This document shows positions 1-5,540 of a stretch of 6,841 bases of DNA, in pieces. How positions within the stretch are numbered: the first letter of the stretch is position 1; the number at the start of each line of letters is the position of its first letter. The notes beneath the pieces were generated by a model. The model was not told the DNA's origin. It saw only the letters and a list, made by a program, of their open reading frames with translations, and searched no databases. The stretch is from an uncultured Oscillibacter sp. (GTDB taxonomy: Bacteria; Bacillota_A; Clostridia; Oscillospirales; Oscillospiraceae): the NCBI GenBank assembly GCA_951800675.1, contig CATOKC010000158.1:1-6841 (forward strand), read 5' to 3'. Both the position numbers and the translations under genes were made by a program.

Positions 1-64
1 GGATACGGATGCCCTCGCGGATCTCGGCATCGTCATCAACGACCAGAATGGTCTGTGTATTCAT
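1..64 (-). CDS. Response regulator, N-terminal fragment (runs off left edge)
   Basis: Only the first 21 codons are inside the window. They read as the start of a receiver domain: a short hydrophobic beta strand (T-I-L-V-V) followed by the acidic cluster D10-D11-D12 that binds magnesium, then A-E-I-R-E-G-I at the beginning of helix 1. The ATG at 64-62 is preceded on the minus strand by AGGAAGAAGG, with GAAGG 8 nt from the start. The phosphorylated aspartate and the output domain lie outside, so the subfamily cannot be told. It sits 94 nt downstream of the lipoprotein gene on the same strand, with a hairpin between, so the two could be cotranscribed. It is a different gene from the response regulator at 2838-3533. 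Confidence 0.85.
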   Translation of the reverse strand, partial: MNTQTILVVDDDAEIREGIRI

Positions 65-94
65 TGTGTCAGCCTTCTTCCTGTCAAAGGTCAA

Positions 95-134
95 GGCGGA
101 CAGCCCCCACTTGCTTGGGTGAGGGCTATCCGCC
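95..134 (-). other. Intergenic hairpin between lipoprotein and response regulator genes
   Basis: Positions 95-134 form an inverted repeat of about 18 pairs around a short loop near 113-116, beginning GGCGGA and ending TCCGCC, with two mismatches and a G-T wobble or two. On the minus strand it lies after the lipoprotein stop codon and 30 nt before the response regulator start. No run of T follows it in either direction, so it is a weak candidate for an intrinsic terminator. It may instead stabilise the lipoprotein mRNA end or reduce expression of the downstream gene. Confidence 0.5.
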
Positions 135-158
135 GCAGAATAGGGAGGTTATGTCAGC

Positions 159-752
159 TTATTTCCCAGCCTTGGCGGAGGGAGCTTTCTTGAGGGAGCT
201 GCTGTCGCTGACAGCAGGAGTCTTGGCGAACTTTTTCTTGAGGGTCTTGTTCGGTGTTTTCTGGCTGGACTTTTTGGTGTTGGCCTTCTTGCTGTCCTTA
301 TCGCTCTTCTTCTGGTCGCCCTTGCTGGAGGAGCCCTTATCGTCCTTCTTCTGATCGTCCTTGCTGGAGGAGCCCTTATCGTCCTTCTTCTGATCGTCCT
401 TGCTGGAGGAGCCCTTATCGTCCTTCTTCTGATCATCCTTGCTGGAGGAGCCCTTGTCATCCATCTTCTCCTCGGTCTGGCTTCCGGAGCCCGTGTCAGT
501 CTTGTCGGTATAGCCGTTAGGCAGCTTGGTTTCCGGGATATCCTGCTTCTTGTCCTCTTTTTTGTTATCCTTGTCAGCGACTGCCTTTTTGTCCTCCTTG
601 CCCTTTTGGGGCGTTACCTGCTGGGTCTGAGAGGTTGGTTTTTTCTCCGCCGGCTTTTTCCCTCCGCCGGTGCAGCCGGTGAGAGCGGAGGTGGCCATGA
701 CTAGCGCCAGGGCGATTGCGGCGGCGCTTCTGAATTTGTAGTTGAGCTTCAT
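159..752 (-). CDS. Putative lipoprotein with tandem Lys/Asp/Ser-rich repeats
   Basis: The 197-residue product starts with a type II signal peptide: positive residues (K2, K6, R8), a hydrophobic stretch (about 10-24) and the lipobox L24-T25-G26-C27. After Cys27 it should be lipid-anchored on the outer face of the membrane. The rest is highly hydrophilic and probably disordered, with many Lys, Asp, Ser and Gln. Residues 98-149 hold four copies of a 13-residue unit, DDKGSSSKDDQKK, the last with one D-to-G change. The C-terminus (about 150-197) is Lys/Ser-rich with no acidic balance and could bind anionic wall or membrane polymers; that is inference. No enzymatic domain is visible. The ATG at 752 has GAAAGGA 11 nt upstream, rather distant. 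A promoter of the same design as those of the small unknown gene and the lipid operon lies upstream (813-866), suggesting shared control. Confidence 0.85.
   Translation of the reverse strand: MKLNYKFRSAAAIALALVMATSALTGCTGGGKKPAEKKPTSQTQQVTPQKGKEDKKAVADKDNKKEDKKQDIPETKLPNGYTDKTDTGSGSQTEEKMDDKGSSSKDDQKKDDKGSSSKDDQKKDDKGSSSKDDQKKDDKGSSSKGDQKKSDKDSKKANTKKSSQKTPNKTLKKKFAKTPAVSDSSSLKKAPSAKAGK
306..461 (-). repeat. 39-bp in-frame tandem repeat, four copies, in the lipoprotein gene
   Basis: Four consecutive 39-bp units encode residues 98-149 of the lipoprotein. Units within 322-438 are nearly identical at DNA level; one of the few differences is gatcatcc in place of gatcgtcc near 431-438. The edge units are more diverged. 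Because 39 is a multiple of three, copy changes would keep the frame and only change the length of the repeat domain. Confidence 0.93.
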
Positions 753-812
753 AGTAGGGTATATCCTTTCGATAATGGAATTTCAGGAGCCTTGGCGTTC
801 CTGATGGTGCTG

Positions 813-866
813 AGTCTAAATGGAAGTTCTTAATATTTTAGGACTTAAATTCTGAAAGAATCTTAA
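813..866 (-). promoter_or_regulatory. Four-box regulated promoter of the lipoprotein gene
   Basis: Reading the minus strand from 866, TTAAGA starts at relative position 1 (866), TTCAGA at 11 (856) and TTAAGA at 34 (833). A -10-like TAGACT starts at 49 (818-813). The expected third box at 22 (845) reads AGTCCT and does not match. The spacing equals that of the promoters at 3613-3666 and 4224-4277. The predicted transcript start near 806 leaves a leader of about 55 nt. An alternative -10, TAAAAT at 840-835, is possible but breaks the shared geometry. This is the least well conserved of the three sites. Confidence 0.6.
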
Positions 867-882
867 TTTTCAAAATGGTATC

Positions 883-911
883 TTGCGGCAGGAGCGAATA
901 CAGCGTATGAT
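883..911 (+). promoter_or_regulatory. Predicted promoter of the GNAT gene
   Basis: TTGCGG at 883-888 and TATGAT at 906-911 are separated by exactly 17 nt, an acceptable sigma-70-type promoter. The transcript would start near 918, about 25 nt before the GTG start at 943. This supports that start over in-frame TTG 883 or ATG 907, which lie within the promoter itself. Confidence 0.5.
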
Positions 912-942
912 AGCAAAAGATTTTTCGGAAAGGAGTCCTTTT

Positions 943-1482
943 GTGAACAAAATAGTTGCTTTAGTTCCAGCACGCCATGAGGAACTGCCGGAGCTCTGTA
1001 AAGATTTGCAGGAAGCTTTCGCAGCCGCGGTAATCGAAACCTTTGGCGCGCTGGAGAATGGCCCCATCCCCGCCGACCGGGAGGTGTGGGAGTCCTTCGA
1101 TGCCCCCGGCGGGGCGGTGTACCATGTCACGCTGGACGGCCAGAGGGTGGGGGGCGTGGTGGTGAACATCAACGAGGCCACCCAGCACAACCACCTGGAT
1201 TTGTTCTTCATTTCTCCGGAATGTCACAGTCAGGGTGTGGGACTGGCCGCATGGCGCGCTGTGGAGACCTTGTATCCAGAAACAAGGGTATGGGAAACTG
1301 GTACACCCTATTTTGAACAGCGGAATATCCACTTCTATGTAAACAAATGTGGGTTCCACATTGTGGAGTTCTATAACCGCTATCATCCGGACCCCCACGA
1401 TCCTGGGGAGGAGGATTTAGCAGAGGAGCATTTTCCGGGCGGAGAGGGGTTTTTCCGATTTGAGAAAGTCATGAACCCATAG
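943..1482 (+). CDS. GNAT-family N-acetyltransferase
   Basis: The product is 179 residues, a usual size for a single GNAT domain, and is predicted to transfer an acetyl group from acetyl-CoA to an amine on an unknown substrate. The central strands (about 66-76 and 83-91) lead into the acetyl-CoA pyrophosphate-binding motif A, Q97-G98-V99-G100-L101-A102, followed by its helix. A later segment with Y123-F124 and N128-x2-F131-Y132-x2-K135-C136-G137-F138 matches the family's motif B region. No signal peptide or membrane segment is present, so it should be cytosolic. GTG at 943 is chosen because GGAAAGGAG ends 7 nt before it; the frame stays open upstream to TTG 883, but that lies in the predicted promoter. 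It is a single-gene unit ending at a bidirectional terminator and has no obvious link to its neighbours. Confidence 0.88.
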   Translation: MNKIVALVPARHEELPELCKDLQEAFAAAVIETFGALENGPIPADREVWESFDAPGGAVYHVTLDGQRVGGVVVNINEATQHNHLDLFFISPECHSQGVGLAAWRAVETLYPETRVWETGTPYFEQRNIHFYVNKCGFHIVEFYNRYHPDPHDPGEEDLAEEHFPGGEGFFRFEKVMNP

Positions 1483-1485
1483 CGC

Positions 1486-1529
1486 AAAACAGCGGGCAGT
1501 CTCATAGGTATGAGACTGTCCGCTGTTTT
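1486..1529. terminator. Bidirectional intrinsic terminator between convergent genes
   Basis: A near-perfect 44-nt hairpin, arms AAAACAGCGG...CCGCTGTTTT continuing to a tiny loop around 1507-1508, has one G-T wobble. A run of four T ends each arm, so it can terminate both the plus-strand GNAT gene (stop at 1482) and the minus-strand kinase gene, whose TGA (1531-1529) touches the stem. Confidence 0.92.
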
Positions 1530-2845
1530 CATACTGCCACCGGCAACGTTACCGTCACCTGAAACCGCCTATCCTGCTCCTGAGCGGAAAATGTTCCGCC
1601 ATGATACTGAAGCACCCGCTGACAGGTATTCAGACCGATGTTGGTGCTCTCCCGCTGATTCCGCCGGGAAGCGGTATGATTGACCAAAGTCAGCCGGACC
1701 TGATCACTTTCTCGAATATAAGCCAATTCTATGGGACGGGACGGGTCGGCGTATTTCAAAAGATTGGAATACAAGTTGTCAAAAGCCCGGCGGAGCAGAT
1801 TCAGGTTGATCCGCAGATTTCCACCCAAGGTGTTGAAGTCAGTATGCACATGAAAGCCTTGATTCTCTAAAGAAAAGGCGTACTCGCCCCAGAACTGCTG
1901 AAACACTTGATCCGCATCCATCGTCTCCAGTTCCGCCGGCTCCCACTCGGAGGAGTAAACCAGAAAATACTCAAAAAGTTTGTCCGCCATATCCTTCAGT
2001 TGGCAAGTTTTGCCCAAACTTTGACCAATGAAATAGTGAAGCTGTTCCTCGCTGTCATATTTACCGCGATCCATCAACTCCAGGTAGGCCAGCAGAGAGG
2101 TCAAAGGTGTTCTCAAATCGTGGGACACAGCGGTAACCAGCTGTGAACTGGCCGAGCGCATCTGTTCCTCCGCGCTCTGATGGGACAGAATCGACCGGCG
2201 CATCTGGTCAATGCCGGAGGCCAGCTCCCCCAGCTCGTCCTCCCCCTCCACCGTGACGGGGTAATCCAGATCGCCTCCAGCCAGGATATCCAGCTCCGCT
2301 TTCAGGCGTTTCACATACCGCAACTTCCGGTGGACAAAGGCAATGAAACACAGGGAAAAGACCACAAAAGCAATCAGGCCGGAAAACACCAGCGACCAGT
2401 AATAGTAAACATCCCCGGTGTAATAGTAGAGAAAGGCTTGGACGGCTGCGTCATCACTGAGGATCAGGTCGTATTCCCGCTCCGGGTTCTCCCACGCAGG
2501 GCTGTATTCTTCCGGATCCAGGGTATCCTCAGCAGAGGCGGAGCAATCATAGAGGACGGCATCGTCCATGTAGATCGTGAGATATACCTGATTCCCCCGG
2601 CCACACCAGGCGTTCAGGCGGTGAAGGTTTTTGACTGTGATGCTCTCCTGCTCCACATAGGTTTGCAGCTTGCCAAACTGCTGATCCGCCATTCGATCCA
2701 TAAAGGGCTTTCCATAGACGGTGTGGGACAGGATATAATCCCCCAGCAGAAAACATGGGACAAAGGCCGCTGCCGCCGCCAGCAGAGACAGCAGTACTCC
2801 GCAGAACAGCTGGGCGCTCAGACTCCCGGTGATACGCCTACTCAA
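1529..2845 (-). CDS. Membrane sensor histidine kinase of a two-component system
   Basis: The 438-residue protein has an N-terminal membrane helix (about 12-38), an extracytoplasmic sensor region of about 110 residues (39-147), a second helix (about 149-171) and a HAMP linker (about 172-225). The dimerisation/phosphoacceptor segment contains S241-H242-D243-L244-R245-T246-P247, so H242 is the predicted phosphorylated histidine. The ATPase domain has an N-box (D356-N357 to N361) and a G2-like stretch, G404-L405-N406-T407-C408, followed by H415-G416-G417. The usual D-x-G-x-G motif is missing and is replaced by a polar stretch around 389-401. The start is TTG at 2845, with AAGGGGG 7 nt upstream, overlapping the response regulator gene by 8 nt and implying translational coupling. 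It should phosphorylate the regulator encoded at 2838-3533. The ligand is unknown; the lipid-synthesis neighbours suggest an envelope signal. Confidence 0.93.
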   Translation of the reverse strand: MSRRITGSLSAQLFCGVLLSLLAAAAAFVPCFLLGDYILSHTVYGKPFMDRMADQQFGKLQTYVEQESITVKNLHRLNAWCGRGNQVYLTIYMDDAVLYDCSASAEDTLDPEEYSPAWENPEREYDLILSDDAAVQAFLYYYTGDVYYYWSLVFSGLIAFVVFSLCFIAFVHRKLRYVKRLKAELDILAGGDLDYPVTVEGEDELGELASGIDQMRRSILSHQSAEEQMRSASSQLVTAVSHDLRTPLTSLLAYLELMDRGKYDSEEQLHYFIGQSLGKTCQLKDMADKLFEYFLVYSSEWEPAELETMDADQVFQQFWGEYAFSLENQGFHVHTDFNTLGGNLRINLNLLRRAFDNLYSNLLKYADPSRPIELAYIRESDQVRLTLVNHTASRRNQRESTNIGLNTCQRVLQYHGGTFSAQEQDRRFQVTVTLPVAV

Positions 2846-3533
2846 TGCGGTACCCCCTTCCCCAGACGGTACGGATCGTCCGGCTGTTCTGGGGATCGTC
2901 CCCCAGCTTGCGGCGTAGATTGCGAATGTGAACCATCACCGTGTTGTTGGAGGTATAAAAGTAGGGCTCGTTCCAGATACTCTCGTAGATATTCTGTGCG
3001 GAAAAAATTTTCTTCCGATTGGAAGCCAGCAGGTGGAGGATACGGTATTCCGTGTCGGTGAGGATCACCTCCCGGCCGTCCACCAGCACTTGGCATCGGC
3101 TTGGGTCGATCTCCACGTTGTCGCAGCACCGGATCAGGCCGGCGGTTTCTCCCTGCTTGGCTCCATAGACGCAGTACCGCCGCAGCATAGCCTTTACACG
3201 GGATATCAGCTCCGTGTAAGAAAAGGGCTTTACCAGATAGTCGTCCCCGCCCACGGAAAAGCCCAAGGTCTTGTCCGAGTCCTGGCCCTTGGCGGTAAGG
3301 AACAGCACCGGCACCGCCGACCGCTTGCGTATTTCCGCACAGGCGGCGCAGCCCCCCATTCCCGGCATCATCACATCCAGGATCACCAGGTCGGCAGTAT
3401 CATCCAACAGATCCAGTAGTTGCTCCCCGCTGGAGGCCTCCGCTGTCTCATAGCCCTCGCTGGTCAACAGCAGGCGAAGGACTTCCCGGATCTCCGGGTC
3501 ATCATCCGCAAGCAGTATTTTTTGTCTGTCCAT
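2838..3533 (-). CDS. OmpR/PhoB-family response regulator
   Basis: The 231-residue protein has a receiver domain (about 1-120) with acidic residues D10-D11-D12, phosphoacceptor D53 in L-V-I-L-D-V-M-M-P-G, T80 and K102 followed by P103-F104. A winged-helix DNA-binding domain follows (about 132-231), with the recognition helix around 195-210 (V-M-V-H-I-R-N-L-R-R-K-L) and the typical wing ending W224-G-R-G-Y-R-I. Such proteins bind direct repeats spaced by about one helical turn as tandem dimers, which fits the four-box promoters in this window. ATG 3533 is chosen: GAGG lies 10 nt upstream, whereas in-frame ATG 3569 overlaps a TATAAT box and ATG 3542 has its Shine-Dalgarno too close. It is first in an operon with the kinase gene and divergent from the small unknown gene. 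Confidence 0.94.
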   Translation of the reverse strand: MDRQKILLADDDPEIREVLRLLLTSEGYETAEASSGEQLLDLLDDTADLVILDVMMPGMGGCAACAEIRKRSAVPVLFLTAKGQDSDKTLGFSVGGDDYLVKPFSYTELISRVKAMLRRYCVYGAKQGETAGLIRCCDNVEIDPSRCQVLVDGREVILTDTEYRILHLLASNRKKIFSAQNIYESIWNEPYFYTSNNTVMVHIRNLRRKLGDDPQNSRTIRTVWGRGYRIE

Positions 3534-3567
3534 TTCGCACATACCTCGCTTATGACGGTTCCGCTTC

Positions 3568-3597
3568 ATTATACCGGGTGGGATGGCGATTGGGTAG
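3568..3597 (-). promoter_or_regulatory. Likely promoter of the response regulator/kinase operon
   Basis: A perfect TATAAT lies on the minus strand at 3573-3568, which would start the transcript near 3561 and give a leader of about 28 nt to ATG 3533. No good -35 hexamer is seen at the expected distance (3591-3596 reads TACCCA), so the promoter may be weak or activator-dependent. No TTMAGR box in this orientation was seen nearby; the nearest boxes belong to the divergent promoter starting at 3613. Confidence 0.5.
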
Positions 3598-3612
3598 TGG
3601 GGAACGAAAAAA

Positions 3613-3666
3613 TTCAGATTTCTTCAGAAATTTTTAAGAGAATGATTCAGGATTCTATGCTATATT
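3613..3666 (+). promoter_or_regulatory. Four-box regulated promoter of the small coiled-coil protein gene
   Basis: TTCAGA (3613), TTCAGA (3623), TTAAGA (3634) and TTCAGG (3646) form four direct repeats with start-to-start spacings of 10, 11 and 12 nt. A -10 hexamer TATATT follows at 3661-3666, 15 nt after the start of the last box. No standard -35 is present, as expected for a promoter that needs an activator. The predicted transcript start is near 3673, leaving a short leader before ATG 3698. Positions 3609-3629 are identical to 4220-4240 in the promoter of the lipid operon. Confidence 0.75.
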
Positions 3667-3697
3667 GAAGCCTCCAAAATTAAAGGAGGTAATACCT

Positions 3698-4156
3698 ATG
3701 GATGCCCAGACGATTTCTATGAACAAGATTCAGCAGGAGGCGGCAGTAAAGGAAGCCGCTCCCGTCCAAAAGGCGGCAGGCGTTGAGGCGGTTACACCCG
3801 AAAAGGTCAGCCCGGCCAGCAAAGCCCAGCAGCCCAAATATGACCGGTACATCCCGGAACAGCCCAAGGAGTCCTACGGTCACTATCAGCCGGTGTCGGA
3901 TGAAAATGGCGGCGTTCAAATCAAATTTGACGCACCTACAGAGGATACCGGAACCCGCGAAGCCAGTTCTGAGCAGGAGACAGAGAAAAAACCGGAGTTA
4001 AGCCAGCTTTCAGGCAAAACAAGCTCCAAAGTGCTGGAAACCCGAAAAAAGCGGCTGGAACAGCAGATCAAGTCCTGCGGGGACAGTGAGAAAGCCACGG
4101 AATTGAAAAAGAAGCTGGCGCAGGTGAAACGGGAATTGAGCGCGGCTAAGGGATAA
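3698..4156 (+). CDS. Small hydrophilic protein of unknown function with C-terminal coiled coil
   Basis: I do not recognise a named family. The 152-residue product has no signal peptide or membrane helix and is probably cytosolic. Residues 1-45 are rich in Ala, Gln, Lys and Pro and look disordered. A Tyr/Pro-rich central segment (P46-K-Y-D-R-Y-I-P-E54, then Y60-G-H-Y63 and D68-E-N-G-G72, ending in I75-K-F-D78) looks like the conserved core. After an acidic linker (80-100), residues about 108-150 form a charged heptad-like helix with many Lys, Glu, Leu and Gln, a likely coiled coil for self-assembly or partner binding. ATG 3698 has a near-perfect AGGAGGT (3684-3690) 7 nt upstream, so expression is probably strong when the promoter is on. 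The gene is divergent from the two-component operon, has its own terminator and shares promoter design with the lipid operon, suggesting a role in the same response. Confidence 0.82.
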   Translation: MDAQTISMNKIQQEAAVKEAAPVQKAAGVEAVTPEKVSPASKAQQPKYDRYIPEQPKESYGHYQPVSDENGGVQIKFDAPTEDTGTREASSEQETEKKPELSQLSGKTSSKVLETRKKRLEQQIKSCGDSEKATELKKKLAQVKRELSAAKG

Positions 4157-4168
4157 ATCAAATATCGG

Positions 4169-4213
4169 AAAAGCGGCTGGCCAGTAAAGCGATTTGCTGG
4201 CCGGTCGCTTTTT
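4169..4213 (+). terminator. Intrinsic terminator after the small coiled-coil gene
   Basis: A 16-pair stem, AAAAGCG to CGCTTTT continued by GCTGGCCAG against CTGGCCGGT with two G-T wobbles, encloses a loop of about 12 nt and ends in a run of five T (4209-4213). It starts 13 nt after the stop at 4156 and ends 11 nt before the first operator box of the next promoter, so the two plus-strand units are transcribed separately. Confidence 0.88.
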
Positions 4214-4223
4214 GCCGGTAAAA

Positions 4224-4277
4224 TTCAGATTTCTTCAGAACTTGTTCAGGGTAAAATTCAGATTTTACTTTTATACT
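4224..4277 (+). promoter_or_regulatory. Four-box regulated promoter of the phospholipid operon
   Basis: TTCAGA (4224), TTCAGA (4234), TTCAGG (4245) and TTCAGA (4257) are direct repeats with spacings of 10, 11 and 12 nt. They are followed by the -10 hexamer TATACT at 4272-4277, again 15 nt after the start of the last box. The would-be -35 position reads GGGTAA, far from consensus, so activation is expected. The transcript start is predicted near 4284, about 27 nt before ATG 4311. This is the best-conserved of the three sites. Confidence 0.8.
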
Positions 4278-4310
4278 GAGTGCCACAAAAGGGAAACGGA
4301 GATTTTGCTT

Positions 4311-4889
4311 ATGGTTCAAAAGGCGGCAAAACTGAAAAATATCCTAGTTGTCATACTGGCCCTTCTGCTTCTGTTGTCCGGAGTGTTTGTGGTGAGAGGA
4401 TATCTGGCAGGACATTTCAACTCTGTGGAAACCCTACAGGCTTATATCGCCACCTTTGGGGTATTCGCTCCTGTCATTCTGATCACGATTCAGGCCATTC
4501 AGGTCATCCTTCCGGTGCTGCCCGGTTTTTTGGGCTGTATCGTGGGAGCGGGAATGTTCGGAGCGGCGGGGGGCTTTTGGTGCAACTACATCGGCATCAG
4601 TGCCGGGTCTGTCATTGCTTTCCTGCTGGCCCGTCGGTTCGGAGTGGAACTGGTCCGGCTGATGGTCCCGATGGAGAAGTACCAAAAATGGGTGGACTGG
4701 GTGAATACCAGGAAAAGCTACACTGTGGTGCTGTTTTTGGCTATCCTGCTTCCTCTGGCCCCGGACGATTTTTTGTGCTACTTCTCCGGCCTTACCGGTA
4801 TGTCCACCCGGCGGTTCACCTGGATCATTGTGTTGGGTAAACCCTGGTGCATCCTGGCCTACTGCCTGTTTTTTGCTTACCTTGTGTAA
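4311..4889 (+). CDS. TVP38/TMEM64 (DedA superfamily) membrane protein, candidate lipid transporter
   Basis: The 192-residue product is an integral membrane protein: helix at about 10-28, a short outside loop, then hydrophobic stretches around 48-85, 93-107, 138-157 and 170-192. The family signature is visible in P68-V-L-P-G72, G79-A-G-M-F-G84-A-A-G87, G95-I-S-A-G99, F104-L-L-A-R108 and L148-L/A-P151-D-D-F-L-C-Y157-x-x-G160. Members of this superfamily include flippases such as UptA (undecaprenyl phosphate) and PetA (phosphatidylethanolamine). ATG 4311 is chosen because GGAG lies 9 nt upstream and the predicted transcript starts near 4284; an in-frame ATG at 4194 lies in the terminator loop and upstream of that start. 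It is the first gene of the operon, 24 nt before pssA. PE transport is inferred from context; the actual substrate is unknown. Confidence 0.87.
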   Translation: MVQKAAKLKNILVVILALLLLLSGVFVVRGYLAGHFNSVETLQAYIATFGVFAPVILITIQAIQVILPVLPGFLGCIVGAGMFGAAGGFWCNYIGISAGSVIAFLLARRFGVELVRLMVPMEKYQKWVDWVNTRKSYTVVLFLAILLPLAPDDFLCYFSGLTGMSTRRFTWIIVLGKPWCILAYCLFFAYLV

Positions 4890-4913
4890 AAAAAGATTGA
4901 GGAGGAATATTCT

Positions 4914-5540
4914 ATGCTGCTTGGCGTCTACAACTACACGGTGATCTTGACTTACTTTGGAATGCTGGTGGCCTACACCGGCATAACACTGGCCCTCCAC
5001 GGCGATTTAAACAGCGCGCTGCTCTGTCTGATGCTGGCCGGGGTGTGCGATATGTTCGATGGCAAGATTGCCTCCACGAAAACGGATCGTTCCCTGCGGG
5101 AAAAGCGGTTTGGGATTCAGATCGACTCGCTCAGTGACTTGATTTGTTTCGGCGCTCTGCCTGCGGTTATCGTTTACACGGTATCGGCAGGGAGTGATCT
5201 CAGCTTCTACATATCCGGCCTCTATCTTCTGTGTGCGCTGATCCGCCTGGCCTGGTTCAACGTGGATGAAGAAGAACGGCAGGACACAGAGTCAGGCGGC
5301 CGGTCGGTCTATTACGGCCTGCCTGTCACGACAGCGGCCCTGATGATTCCCGCTCTCATGGGACTGGGACAAAGGTGGAGCTGGCCGCTGGATAAGGCGG
5401 GGCCCGCCGCGCTGCTGGTCATGGGAGGTATGTTCCTCACCCCGTTTCGGCTGAAAAAACCCGCCCTCATGGGAAAAATCGGGATGCTGCTGTGCGGGGG
5501 TGCGGAGCTGCTGATCCTTTTGGCGGGGGTGGACCTGTGA
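4914..5540 (+). CDS. pssA: CDP-diacylglycerol-serine O-phosphatidyltransferase
   Basis: This membrane enzyme joins serine to CDP-diacylglycerol, giving phosphatidylserine and CMP. The 208-residue protein has several membrane helices (about 10-28, 33-47, 76-91, 97-113, 136-151, 164-177, 190-205). The CDP-alcohol phosphotransferase motif is D46-x2-D49-G50-x2-A53 ... G67-x3-D71-x3-D75, with all four metal-binding or catalytic Asp present. Two departures are seen: the Arg normally after A53 is S54, and 12 rather than 8 residues separate it from G67. From memory, clostridial PssA proteins share the longer spacer, but usually keep the Arg. R111-L-A-W-F-N-V and Y134-G-L-P-V-T also fit bacterial PssA. 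The ATG is preceded by GAGGAGG with 8 nt spacing. The following psd overlaps it by 4 nt, which strongly supports the product assignment. Confidence 0.9.
   Translation: MLLGVYNYTVILTYFGMLVAYTGITLALHGDLNSALLCLMLAGVCDMFDGKIASTKTDRSLREKRFGIQIDSLSDLICFGALPAVIVYTVSAGSDLSFYISGLYLLCALIRLAWFNVDEEERQDTESGGRSVYYGLPVTTAALMIPALMGLGQRWSWPLDKAGPAALLVMGGMFLTPFRLKKPALMGKIGMLLCGGAELLILLAGVDL

Noticed and set aside
90..95. Minus-strand TTGACC as a -35 for the left response regulator gene
   Set aside because: There is no room for a -10 at 17 nt before the ribosome binding site and start codon at 64.
306..461. Regular 39-bp repeats as a possible CRISPR array
   Set aside because: The units are directly adjacent with no spacers, are in frame and encode a low-complexity protein segment.
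782..787. Plus-strand TTCAGG as a further operator box for the GNAT gene
   Set aside because: No partner boxes at the 10-11-12 spacing and no -10 at the expected distance were found; a single hexamer is expected by chance.
883..942. N-terminal extension of the GNAT protein from TTG 883 or ATG 907
   Set aside because: A promoter-like TTGCGG-N17-TATGAT covers this stretch, and GTG 943 has a much better ribosome binding site.
2180..3061. Long plus-strand open frame of 293 codons opposite the kinase and regulator genes
   Set aside because: It is antisense to two well-supported genes, has no domain resemblance, and spans the end of one gene and the start of another; it is a shadow of GC-biased codons.
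3534..3569. Longer response regulator start at ATG 3569 or ATG 3542
   Set aside because: ATG 3569 overlaps a TATAAT box and lacks a ribosome binding site; ATG 3542 has GAGG only 1 nt upstream; the receiver domain begins normally from 3533.
4194..4310. Upstream extension of the TVP38-family protein from ATG 4194
   Set aside because: The stretch contains the terminator arm, four operator boxes and the -10 element, so it is upstream of the predicted transcript start.
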